Positions 1-5,618 of a stretch of 7,701 nucleotides of DNA are shown piece after piece (position 1 is the first letter of the stretch; the number at the start of each line of letters is the position of its first letter). Below the pieces are notes generated by a model. That model was not told the origin of the DNA. It ran no database searches and was given only the letters and a program-made list of their open reading frames with translations. The stretch covers positions 1-7,701 of the forward strand of contig JBGAIL010000213.1 of assembly GCA_044225565.1 (NCBI GenBank), written 5' to 3'. The stretch comes from CAVXAE01 sp044225565. Its GTDB lineage: Bacteria > Pseudomonadota > Gammaproteobacteria > Steroidobacterales > Steroidobacteraceae. The position numbers and the translations under genes were made by a program.

Positions 1-348
1 ATCATCATCCAGATCCCGGTGTTCCTCGCGTTCTACTGGGTGCTGCTCGAGAGCGTCGAGATGCGCCAGGCGCCGTTCATGCTCTGGATCAACGACCTGT
101 CGTCGCGCGATCCGTTCTTCGTGCTGCCGGCGATCATGGCCGCGGCGATGTTCGCGCAGTACAAGCTGAACCCCACGCCGCCGGACCCGGTGCAGGCGAA
201 GGTGTTCATGATCATGCCGCTCGCCATGTCCGTGATGTTCGCGTTCTTCCCGGCCGGCCTGGTGCTGTACTGGGTGACGAACACCGTGCTGTCCATCGCG
301 CAGCAGTGGAACATCAACCGGCGCATCGAGGCCGCGAAGCGCAACTGA
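1..348 (+). CDS. yidC: Membrane protein insertase YidC, C-terminal part (5' end outside window)
   Basis: This is the last 115 codons of YidC/Oxa1, the inner-membrane insertase that helps place proteins into the bilayer alone or with SecYEG. The frame is open from base 1, so the gene starts upstream of the window. The visible part covers the conserved membrane core: a helix with the IPVFLAFYWVLLESVE pattern, then the hallmark RQAPF.LWI.DLS..DPFFVLP segment, a helix ending near QYKLNP, the DPVQAK.FMIMP segment, and the last helix with FPAGLVLYWVTN, followed by QQW.I and a short basic tail ending AAKRN. These match the E. coli protein segment for segment. The tail is shorter than in E. coli YidC. 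mnmE follows on the same strand after 68 bases, the usual order near oriC. Family assignment is very secure. Confidence 0.97.
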   Translation: MIIQIPVFLAFYWVLLESVEMRQAPFMLWINDLSSRDPFFVLPAIMAAAMFAQYKLNPTPPDPVQAKVFMIMPLAMSVMFAFFPAGLVLYWVTNTVLSIAQQWNINRRIEAAKRN

Positions 349-381
349 GCCGGTCGCCATGGCGTCGTGTGCGCTGCGTAC

Positions 382-410
382 TTGAGCACGCCGGGACGGA
401 TGGTTAGCCT
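382..410 (+). promoter_or_regulatory. Candidate sigma70 promoter of mnmE, giving a leaderless transcript
   Basis: In the 68-base gap between yidC and mnmE there is TTGAGC (382-387, four of six matches to TTGACA), a 17-base spacer, and TAGCCT (405-410, matching TANNNT). The -10-like box ends 6 bases before the mnmE ATG at 417, so transcription would begin at or next to the A of the start codon. No Shine-Dalgarno sequence sits at a useful distance; the purine-rich GGACGGA is about 16 bases or more away. mnmE may also be read through from yidC. This is a pattern match only. Confidence 0.4.
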
Positions 411-416
411 TCGCGC

Positions 417-1769
417 ATGACGCGTGCAGACACCATCGTGGCCGCAGCGACACCGCCGGGGCGCGGAGGCATTGGAATCGTGCGCGTCTCGGGGCCGAAG
501 ACCCCGGAAATCGCTGCAGTCATGCTCGGCGAGTTGCCGCAGGCGCGGCATGTCACCTTCGCCCGCTTCGTGGACGGGCAGCAGCAGCCCATCGATGCCG
601 GCCTTGCGATCTTCTTTCCCGGGCCGCACTCCTATACGGGCGAGCACGTGCTCGAGCTGCACGGTCACGGCGGACCGGTGGTCGTGGAGGCGGTGGTCGC
701 CCGCGTCCTGGAGCTCGGCGCGCGCATGGCGCATCCCGGCGAGTTCACCCAGCGCGCGTTCCTCAACGACAAGCTGGATCTCGCTCAGGCCGAATCCATC
801 GCCGACCTCATCGACGCCGGCTCGCGCGAAGCCGCGCAAGCCGCCATGCGCTCACTGCAGGGCGAGTTCTCGTCGATGGTGCAGGGACTCACCGAAGCCG
901 TGATCGACCTGCGCACGCACGTCGAGGCGGCCATCGATTTCCCCGAGGAGGAGATCGACTTCCTCGCGGATCGTCAGCTCGACGAGCGCATCCAGACCGT
1001 GCGCGATCATTTCGGTGGTGTGGAGCAGAGCGCGCGGCAGGGAAGGTTGCTTCGGGACGGCATGACGGTCGTGATCGCCGGCCGGCCGAATGCCGGCAAA
1101 TCGAGCCTGCTGAACCGTCTGGCCGGATACGAAGCGGCCATCGTCACGCCAGTGCCCGGCACCACGCGCGACATCGTGCGGGAGCGAATCTCGATCGATG
1201 GCATGCCGCTCCACGTCCTCGATACCGCGGGCCTGCGTCAGAGTGGCGATGAGGTGGAAGCCGAAGGCATCCGGCGCGCGCGGGAAGAGATGAAACGCGC
1301 CGACCGCGTGCTGTTCGTGGTGGATGCCGTAACGGACCCTGCCGCGTCTTCTTTCGCGGAGGAACGGGCGAGCTTGCCGCTGAACGTGCCCGTCACGCTC
1401 GTATTCAACAAATGCGATCTGGCCACGGGCATTCCTGTGGCGGACACCGTGGCCGGGCCGCCGCGCGTCACGATCTCTGCGCTCGATGGACAGGGCATGG
1501 AAGTGCTGCGCGCGCATCTCAAATCCTGCATGGGCTACTGCGCACCGGAAGCTGGTACCGTCTCCGCACGCCAGCGACATCTGGACGCTCTGGCGAGGGC
1601 CCGCCGTAGCGTCGAGCAGGCGGCACGGCTGCTGAAGGAAAGCCGGGCCGGCGAGCTCGTCGCCGAAGAGCTGCGGGAAGCCCAGCAGGCGCTCAGCGAG
1701 ATCACGGGCGAATTCAGCAACGACGACCTGCTGGGCCGCGTTTTCGCGAGTTTTTGCATCGGCAAATAG
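417..1769 (+). CDS. mnmE: tRNA uridine-5-carboxymethylaminomethyl(34) synthesis GTPase MnmE
   Basis: MnmE (TrmE) is a cytoplasmic GTPase. With MnmG it installs the (carboxymethyl)aminomethyl group on U34 of tRNAs that read split codon boxes, using a folate one-carbon donor. The 450 residues match the family length (454 in E. coli). The N-terminal folate-binding domain opens with the typical DTIVA.ATPPGRGGI.I.R.SG. The GTPase domain sits inside the helical domain: G1 GRPNAGKS at 222-229, G2/K-loop region PGTTRD at 247-252, G3 DTAG at 269-272, and G4 NKCD at 331-334. N225 is the position used for potassium binding in E. coli MnmE. The C-terminal FCIGK carries the catalytic Cys (C447). ATG 417 is the first possible start, since an in-frame TAG lies at 405-407, and it fits the family N-terminus. 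No Shine-Dalgarno is present. The gene ends 2 bases from the converging gene at 1772-2335, with no terminator between them. Confidence 0.98.
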   Translation: MTRADTIVAAATPPGRGGIGIVRVSGPKTPEIAAVMLGELPQARHVTFARFVDGQQQPIDAGLAIFFPGPHSYTGEHVLELHGHGGPVVVEAVVARVLELGARMAHPGEFTQRAFLNDKLDLAQAESIADLIDAGSREAAQAAMRSLQGEFSSMVQGLTEAVIDLRTHVEAAIDFPEEEIDFLADRQLDERIQTVRDHFGGVEQSARQGRLLRDGMTVVIAGRPNAGKSSLLNRLAGYEAAIVTPVPGTTRDIVRERISIDGMPLHVLDTAGLRQSGDEVEAEGIRRAREEMKRADRVLFVVDAVTDPAASSFAEERASLPLNVPVTLVFNKCDLATGIPVADTVAGPPRVTISALDGQGMEVLRAHLKSCMGYCAPEAGTVSARQRHLDALARARRSVEQAARLLKESRAGELVAEELREAQQALSEITGEFSNDDLLGRVFASFCIGK

Positions 1770-1771
1770 CC

Positions 1772-2335
1772 TCATCGCTCATGGCTGCGCTCCATCGAAT
1801 GTTCGTATAGGCATTCCAATAGATCGCGTTGCGCGCGAATCTGCTCGGCCGCATGACTGGCACTGTGGATCTTCCCCACCAGGTGAATCTGAATAGGACT
1901 GATGAAGGCGCGTTGGATGTTCGAGAAATCCAGTTTGGCGAGTCGATCCCGGACTGTAGGGAAGCAAAGTGCGTCGGAGGCGATGGGTCCATGCGAAATG
2001 TCTGATACGAACACCCTGATGCCCAGCACCGCGGAGGCACGCTGCAGTGGGATTTCGGCGAGCATGCTTTTGTCAGGCAGCTTCAGTGACGCATAAAAGG
2101 GCAGGATCAATCTGCCTGTGTGTTTGTGCGTGCCTCGGGTCACGTAGTGGCTCGGAGAGAATCTTGCTCCGAACCAGAAGCGTTCCGTGTTGAGCCGCAC
2201 GGCGTAATGGCACTGAGGCTCGCCAAGGACGATCTGGCGGTCTGACACGACCTTGCGTCCGAGACAGACTGCGACAGCACTCGCCATTTCACGGGAGAGC
2301 TCTCGATCTGTTGGCCGGGGAAGCGCGTAGAGCAC
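1772..2335 (-). CDS. Hypothetical protein, 187 residues, family not recognised
   Basis: I do not recognise this protein. It begins at GTG 2335; a TGA lies ten codons upstream with no other start between. An ATG at codon 17 is a later alternative without a good ribosome site. The sequence shows no signal peptide and no long membrane segment. It has an N-terminal stretch rich in alternating charged and hydrophobic residues, an aromatic patch (RFWFGARF, residues about 52-59), a basic/His segment RGTHKHTGR, a strand-like LGIRVFVSDI, then FSNIQRAF and PIQIHLVGKI, and an amphipathic, probably helical end rich in A, E, Q and R. It reads like a soluble globular protein. Codon use differs from its neighbours: AGA, AGG, CTA, CGA and many A/T third positions occur, whereas mnmE and the downstream genes strongly prefer G/C. 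This hints at later acquisition or weak expression. It converges on mnmE with a 2-base gap. The gene is likely real; function unknown. Confidence 0.6.
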   Translation of the reverse strand: MLYALPRPTDRELSREMASAVAVCLGRKVVSDRQIVLGEPQCHYAVRLNTERFWFGARFSPSHYVTRGTHKHTGRLILPFYASLKLPDKSMLAEIPLQRASAVLGIRVFVSDISHGPIASDALCFPTVRDRLAKLDFSNIQRAFISPIQIHLVGKIHSASHAAEQIRAQRDLLECLYEHSMERSHER

Positions 2336-2342
2336 GGAGTGA

Positions 2343-2348
2343 AGGCTA
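2343..2348 (-). promoter_or_regulatory. Candidate -10 box just upstream of the 187-codon gene
   Basis: Read on the minus strand, TAGCCT lies 7 bases before the GTG start. It is the same hexamer, followed by the same TC, that precedes mnmE. I see no good -35 element 16-18 bases upstream; the region reads roughly AACTTT. GGAG directly upstream of the hexamer could instead be a Shine-Dalgarno, but at about 13 bases from GTG it is too far for an ideal site. Confidence 0.25.
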
Positions 2349-2373
2349 CTCCAGCCACCGGATCAAAAGTTCG

Positions 2374-2391
2374 GCCCTCCGGGCGGTTTTT
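2374..2391 (+). terminator. Possible weak rho-independent terminator, plus-strand direction
   Basis: GCCC (2374-2377), a three-base TCC loop and GGGC (2381-2384) form a compact GC hairpin, followed by GG and TTTTT (2387-2391). The four-pair stem is short for an intrinsic terminator, though GC-only. It would stop rightward transcripts that read through mnmE and across the antisense of the 187-codon gene, insulating the oxidoreductase gene at 2451. Confidence 0.35.
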
Positions 2392-2437
2392 GTATCGGCA
2401 AGTGAACCCTGTTACCGATTTTGTGACCGCGGCGCGG

Positions 2438-2443
2438 TATAGA
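2438..2443 (+). promoter_or_regulatory. Candidate -10 box of the oxidoreductase gene
   Basis: TATAGA (five of six matches to TATAAT) ends 7 bases before ATG 2451, so a transcript from it would start at or beside the start codon. No recognisable -35 lies 16-18 bases upstream; TTGTGA at 2421-2426 is only 11 bases away. Two similar hexamers, GTTACC (2411-2416) and GTGACC (2423-2428), lie upstream in the same orientation and might be an activator site, but nothing else supports that. Confidence 0.3.
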
Positions 2444-2450
2444 AGCGGGC

Positions 2451-3908
2451 ATGGAAAAGGAATCGGCACCGACTTCCCTCCAGGGCACGCTCAAGCTCGT
2501 GGTGTGCGGAGGTGGCGCATCGGCCGTGCTGCTGCTGGCCGCACTGCGCCGGCGTGTCACCGGCACCATCGACGTCACGGTGGTCGAACCGCGCGATGAG
2601 CTCGGTCTCGGTGTGGCGTATTCCACCCAATGTCCCCTGCACGTGCTGAACACTCGCGCCCGCAACATGTCGGCGAATGACGAATCCGACGATTTCTACG
2701 ACTGGCTGCGCACGACACATCGCCGACGTCCGCTCAACTGGACCCGAAACTGCTTCGCGCCCCGCAAGCTCTACGGCGAGTATCTGCAGTCCCGCCTGCA
2801 AGAGATCCGCTCGGCTCCCGACGTCCGCTTCCATTGGGTACGGTCCGCCGTCGATTCCGTCGTGGCCTGCGGCGATGGTTGGGAAGTCATCCCTGCGAAG
2901 GGCGTTCCGCTGCGTGCTGATGTCGTCGTGCTGGCGACGGGCAACGAAGCGCCGCGCGGTCTCGCAGCCGGCCTTCCGCCGCATGTCCGATCCTTCGTCG
3001 TGGATGATCCCTGGGACGCTACCGCGAGACAGGCGCTCTCGCCCGAAGACCCTGTGCTGCTGGTCGGCACTGGTCTCACGGCAGTGGATGTCGTGATCGA
3101 GCTGCTGCATCGCGGTCACACGGGGCCCATCTATGCGACTTCACGTCGAGGCTTGCTCCCCCGCAGGCATGGCCCGGTGCATGCCTCGCCGGCAGATGGC
3201 TGCGGAGCCACCTTGCCGACCTCGCTGCGAGACCTCGTCCGACATGTTCGCAAGATGATCGAGAGCGACCCGCGCGGCAGCGTATGGCAGGGCTTCGTCA
3301 ACGAGATGCGATCGCACGCCCCCACGGTCTGGAGCCGCTGGAGCGCGAGGGAGCGAAGGCAGTTCCTGCGGCACGTGCGGCCTTTCTGGGACGTGCATCG
3401 CCATCGCATCGCGCCGCCCGTGTACAGCCGCATCCACAGAGCCATCGAGCGCGGCCAGTTGAAGATCCTGAAGGCGCGAGTCGTGGGCATCGAGGCGGCG
3501 CCGAATGCCCAGGCCGTCACCGTCCGTTTGCAGCAAGCGGGGAACGAGACCCATGTCCAGGTGGCGCGGGCAATCAATTGCACCGGCCCCGAGACCGATC
3601 CCCGGCGCGCATCCAATACGCTGCTGCGCAGCCTGCTGAGCGATTCGCTCGCCCAGCCGGACTCCCTCGGGCTTGGACTGTTCGTGGATCAACACTCGAG
3701 GGTCGTCGCCGCCAATGGATCGGCACACCCCACGTTGTTCGCCCTCGGCCCGCTCACACGCGGCAGTCGATGGGAGGTCACCGCGGTCGCGGAGATTCGC
3801 GATCAGGCCGTCTCCGTCGCACGCCGGATCGCCCGCGACCTTGCCATTGGTGCGGATCGTGAGTCAGGTCTCGGCCAGGTAGGTGATTTCCGACAGTCGT
3901 TAGCGTAA
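2451..3908 (+). CDS. FAD/NAD(P)-binding oxidoreductase-like protein (YdhS/HcaD-like, NAD_binding_9 type)
   Basis: The 485-residue product is a two-dinucleotide-fold flavoprotein of the group that includes E. coli YdhS. The N-terminal Rossmann loop is CGGGASA at about 19-25, with the acidic end of the second strand at VVEP. The group hallmark GLGVAYST (about 52-59), followed by HVLN and NMS, is clear. ATGNE (162-166) marks the end of the first FAD segment, GTGLTAVD (206-213) is a second Rossmann loop, and NCTGPE (376-381) is the C-terminal FAD-contact motif. No signal peptide or membrane helix is seen, so it is probably cytoplasmic. Relatives are mostly uncharacterised; some resemble N-hydroxylating monooxygenases, so the substrate cannot be read from sequence. 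ATG 2451 lacks a convincing Shine-Dalgarno and sits 7 bases after TATAGA. The gene has no same-strand partner within 115 bases upstream or 165 bases downstream. Family is secure; reaction unknown. Confidence 0.88.
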   Translation: MEKESAPTSLQGTLKLVVCGGGASAVLLLAALRRRVTGTIDVTVVEPRDELGLGVAYSTQCPLHVLNTRARNMSANDESDDFYDWLRTTHRRRPLNWTRNCFAPRKLYGEYLQSRLQEIRSAPDVRFHWVRSAVDSVVACGDGWEVIPAKGVPLRADVVVLATGNEAPRGLAAGLPPHVRSFVVDDPWDATARQALSPEDPVLLVGTGLTAVDVVIELLHRGHTGPIYATSRRGLLPRRHGPVHASPADGCGATLPTSLRDLVRHVRKMIESDPRGSVWQGFVNEMRSHAPTVWSRWSARERRQFLRHVRPFWDVHRHRIAPPVYSRIHRAIERGQLKILKARVVGIEAAPNAQAVTVRLQQAGNETHVQVARAINCTGPETDPRRASNTLLRSLLSDSLAQPDSLGLGLFVDQHSRVVAANGSAHPTLFALGPLTRGSRWEVTAVAEIRDQAVSVARRIARDLAIGADRESGLGQVGDFRQSLA

Positions 3909-3956
3909 GGCACCGACGCCGGTCGCCTCGGCGCTTGCGTATCGTCCGCCGCTCGC

Positions 3957-4017
3957 GCTGCTCCTGACGCACTTGCCGTCGTGCAGACCCGCCGATTTCC
4001 GAGGCGCCAGGAGCAGC
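3957..4017. repeat. 10-bp perfect inverted repeat enclosing two small hairpins (possible three-way junction)
   Basis: GCTGCTCCTG (3957-3966) and its exact reverse complement CAGGAGCAGC (4008-4017) are 41 bases apart. The interior holds two further complementary pairs: GCAC (3969-3972) with GTGC (3981-3984), and CGCC (3990-3993) with GGCG (4003-4006). Together they would form a closing stem with two arms. There is no T-run on either side, so it is not a standard terminator. It lies in the 165-base gap (3909-4073) that otherwise holds only the candidate promoter of the next gene. It could be an RNA structure, a protein-binding site or chance in GC-rich DNA; the GCAGCAGC runs raise the chance of accidental pairing. 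Confidence 0.4.
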
Positions 4018-4038
4018 AGCGACCAAATCCCCGCCGCG

Positions 4039-4067
4039 ATGTCAGTGAGCCCCCATCGCGCTAGCAT
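4039..4067 (+). promoter_or_regulatory. Candidate sigma70 promoter of the HExxH gene, giving a leaderless transcript
   Basis: ATGTCA (4039-4044, four of six matches to TTGACA), a 17-base spacer and TAGCAT (4062-4067, four of six matches to TATAAT) form a well-spaced promoter. The -10 box ends 6 bases before ATG 4074, the same geometry as at mnmE. There is no Shine-Dalgarno sequence upstream of this start. Confidence 0.4.
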
Positions 4068-4073
4068 GTCCCC

Positions 4074-4454
4074 ATGGGTCGCCGGGCCACGCCACCACCG
4101 CACATCCGCACCGCGCTCGAAACGATTCTCGGCGAGTCCGTCGCGCACGTCCGGATCATCGAGCATTCCTTCTTCGTCCGCCTGCATCCGCGGGCCATCG
4201 CCACCACCCGCCGGCGTCGCATCTACCTTCGAGGCAGCGCGGAAGATTTCTTCGATGATCCCATCCTCATGCTTCACGAGTACTGCCACGTGATGAAGCA
4301 GTGGGAGCCGCGCCTGCTGACCTCCTTGAGATACGTGCTCGAATGGATGCGGCGCGGCTACTGGGACAACCGCTTCGAGATCGAAGCACGCGAGTTCGCC
4401 GAGGACAATCTCTACCGCTTCCGAGCCTTGCTGCGCCCTTCAGCCCAGAAGTGA
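4074..4454 (+). CDS. Small HExxH-motif putative metalloprotein/metallopeptidase-like protein
   Basis: The product is 126 residues. It carries a zincin-type motif HEYCH at 68-72 in the helix LMLHEYCHVMKQW, and 30-35 residues later FEIEAREFAEDN (101-112), where E104 or E107 could be the third zinc ligand in a gluzincin-like arrangement. An N-terminal half of about 65 residues precedes this, including strand-like VRIIEHSFFVRLHP and RRRIYLRG. No signal peptide or membrane helix is present, so it is probably cytoplasmic. At this length it is a minimal metallopeptidase-like domain, similar in layout to small DUF4157-like proteins of GC-rich proteobacteria, though that link is from memory. Proteolytic activity is unproven. 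ATG 4074 is the first start after an in-frame TAG at 4062-4064. Its 3' end overlaps the opposing permease gene by 15 bases, so the C-terminal PSAQK is encoded opposite the permease stop. Confidence 0.75.
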   Translation: MGRRATPPPHIRTALETILGESVAHVRIIEHSFFVRLHPRAIATTRRRRIYLRGSAEDFFDDPILMLHEYCHVMKQWEPRLLTSLRYVLEWMRRGYWDNRFEIEAREFAEDNLYRFRALLRPSAQK

Positions 4455-5618
4455 TTCGCGGTGATATAGCCGCCCGGCAAAGGCGGACAGCAGCGCACCG
4501 AGCGCCAGCGTGACGCCTACCGAGAGCGCCAGATGGAGCGCCGGCACTGCTTCGTCGCGCAGCAGAGAAGTGATGAGGAAATGCTGGCTCAGGGACGGCA
4601 CCATCATCAGCCAGGCGGTCGGCCTCAGGCCGAGCATGCTCGCGAACACGAGCGGCAGGGTCGGCACCAGCAGGATGAAGCCGAGATAGGTCTGCGCTTC
4701 ACGATAGCTGCGCGTGAACGCGGCCACGGTGGTCATGAGCGCAGCGCCCAGCGGCACGAGCGGCAGCGTGTAGAGGACCGCGGTAGCCGCAGCGAGCGGC
4801 CCGAAATTGACGCTCATGCCGAAGCGCTCGAGTCCGACGAAGCGGAGCAGGATCGCAAAGGCCGTCACCGTAAGCACCAGGGACACGGTCATGTAGGCAC
4901 ACGCCGCGAGGATCTTGCCGTAGATCAGCTGCTCACGCCGCACGGGCACGGTGAGCAGCGGCTCGAGCGACCCGCGCTCCCGCTCGCCGGCCGTCGCATC
5001 GATGGAGAGATAGAGGCCGCCCATCAGCATGGTGAGCAGCACGATGTAGCTCAACGTACCGAGCGCCACGACCGATCGGCTGGCGGGCGTCGAAACGTCG
5101 ATGGCCTGCACGGCGATCGGGCTGAGGAGCAGAGGGTCGATGCCGCGCGCCACCAGCCTCAGGCGCGACACGGTCGATCCATAATGACCGAGGATCGCTG
5201 CCAATCTTTCCCGCTCGCTACGATTCAGCGTATCGGATGAATCCGTGTAGATGAGCAGCGGCGCCGGCTCGGATGCGGCGAGCCGCGAGCCGTAGTCTTG
5301 CGGTATGAGCAGGATCAGTTTCTGCGCGCTCGTGCGGATCGCGTCGCGGGCGTCGGCGTCGTCGTAGTTCGCGGTCTCCATGCGGACGCCGTTCTGTTTC
5401 AGGTAGCTGACGAGATTGGGCGCGCGCTCCGCGTGCGCGACGGCCACGTGGATCGGCTTGTCCGCCGAGCTTGCTCCGCGCTCGATCATCAGGAACAGCG
5501 CGGCGGAGAACAGCAATGGCCCGAAGAGCGGGCCGAAGATCAACGCCGCCATCAGCGTGCGGCGGTCGCGCAGATTCTCACGGAACTCCTTGGCGAAGAC
5601 GGTGAAGACCGGCGACAT
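4440..5618 (-). CDS. natB: ABC-2 type transporter permease, NatB family
   Basis: This 392-residue inner-membrane protein should pair with the ATPase encoded just upstream to form an exporter. The layout is that of NatB/ABC-2 permeases: a cytoplasmic N-terminal amphipathic stretch (AKEFRENLRDRRTL), TM1 at about 23-45, a large external domain at about 46-182, then roughly five more membrane segments near 183-205, 235-257, 272-299, 309-330 and 358-380. The conserved cytoplasmic motif DATAGERERG (207-216), followed by SLEPLL and PVRR, is diagnostic of the family. Bacillus NatB works in Na+ efflux, but many NatB-like proteins have unknown substrates, so the symbol marks family rather than proven function. 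The frame is open further upstream to 5801, but that extension overlaps the ATPase gene. ATG 5618 is preferred: it overlaps the ATPase stop as TGATG, has a good ribosome site, and starts with the expected sequence. Confidence 0.9.
   Translation of the reverse strand: MSPVFTVFAKEFRENLRDRRTLMAALIFGPLFGPLLFSAALFLMIERGASSADKPIHVAVAHAERAPNLVSYLKQNGVRMETANYDDADARDAIRTSAQKLILLIPQDYGSRLAASEPAPLLIYTDSSDTLNRSERERLAAILGHYGSTVSRLRLVARGIDPLLLSPIAVQAIDVSTPASRSVVALGTLSYIVLLTMLMGGLYLSIDATAGERERGSLEPLLTVPVRREQLIYGKILAACAYMTVSLVLTVTAFAILLRFVGLERFGMSVNFGPLAAATAVLYTLPLVPLGAALMTTVAAFTRSYREAQTYLGFILLVPTLPLVFASMLGLRPTAWLMMVPSLSQHFLITSLLRDEAVPALHLALSVGVTLALGALLSAFAGRLYHRESLLG

Noticed and set aside
33..839. 268-codon open frame on the minus strand opposite yidC and mnmE
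   Set aside because: It is antisense to two securely identified genes and is composed mainly of R, A, G, D and H, as expected from the complement of GC-rich codons.
852..1775. 307-codon open frame on the minus strand opposite mnmE
   Set aside because: It mirrors the mnmE coding frame, has no recognisable motif and a composition typical of GC-rich shadows.
2411..2428. GTTACC/GTGACC near-repeat as a regulator site
   Set aside because: Two imperfect hexamers 12 bases apart are too little to support an operator; noted only in the promoter entry.
2412..3119. 235-codon open frame on the minus strand opposite the oxidoreductase gene start
   Set aside because: It lies entirely opposite the Rossmann-motif-bearing frame and its promoter region, with no motif of its own.
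3916..3932. CGCCG/CGGCG hairpin just after the oxidoreductase stop as a terminator
   Set aside because: The stem is only five pairs, there is no T-run after it, and such pairs are common in DNA of this composition.
3900..4289. 129-codon open frame on the minus strand across the 165-base gap and the HExxH gene start
   Set aside because: It overlaps the HExxH gene antisense, has no motif, and would also run through the inverted-repeat region.
4533..5240. 235-codon plus-strand open frame opposite the permease gene
   Set aside because: The product is a low-complexity run of R, H, E, Q and G; the opposite strand encodes clear membrane helices and the DATAGERERG motif.
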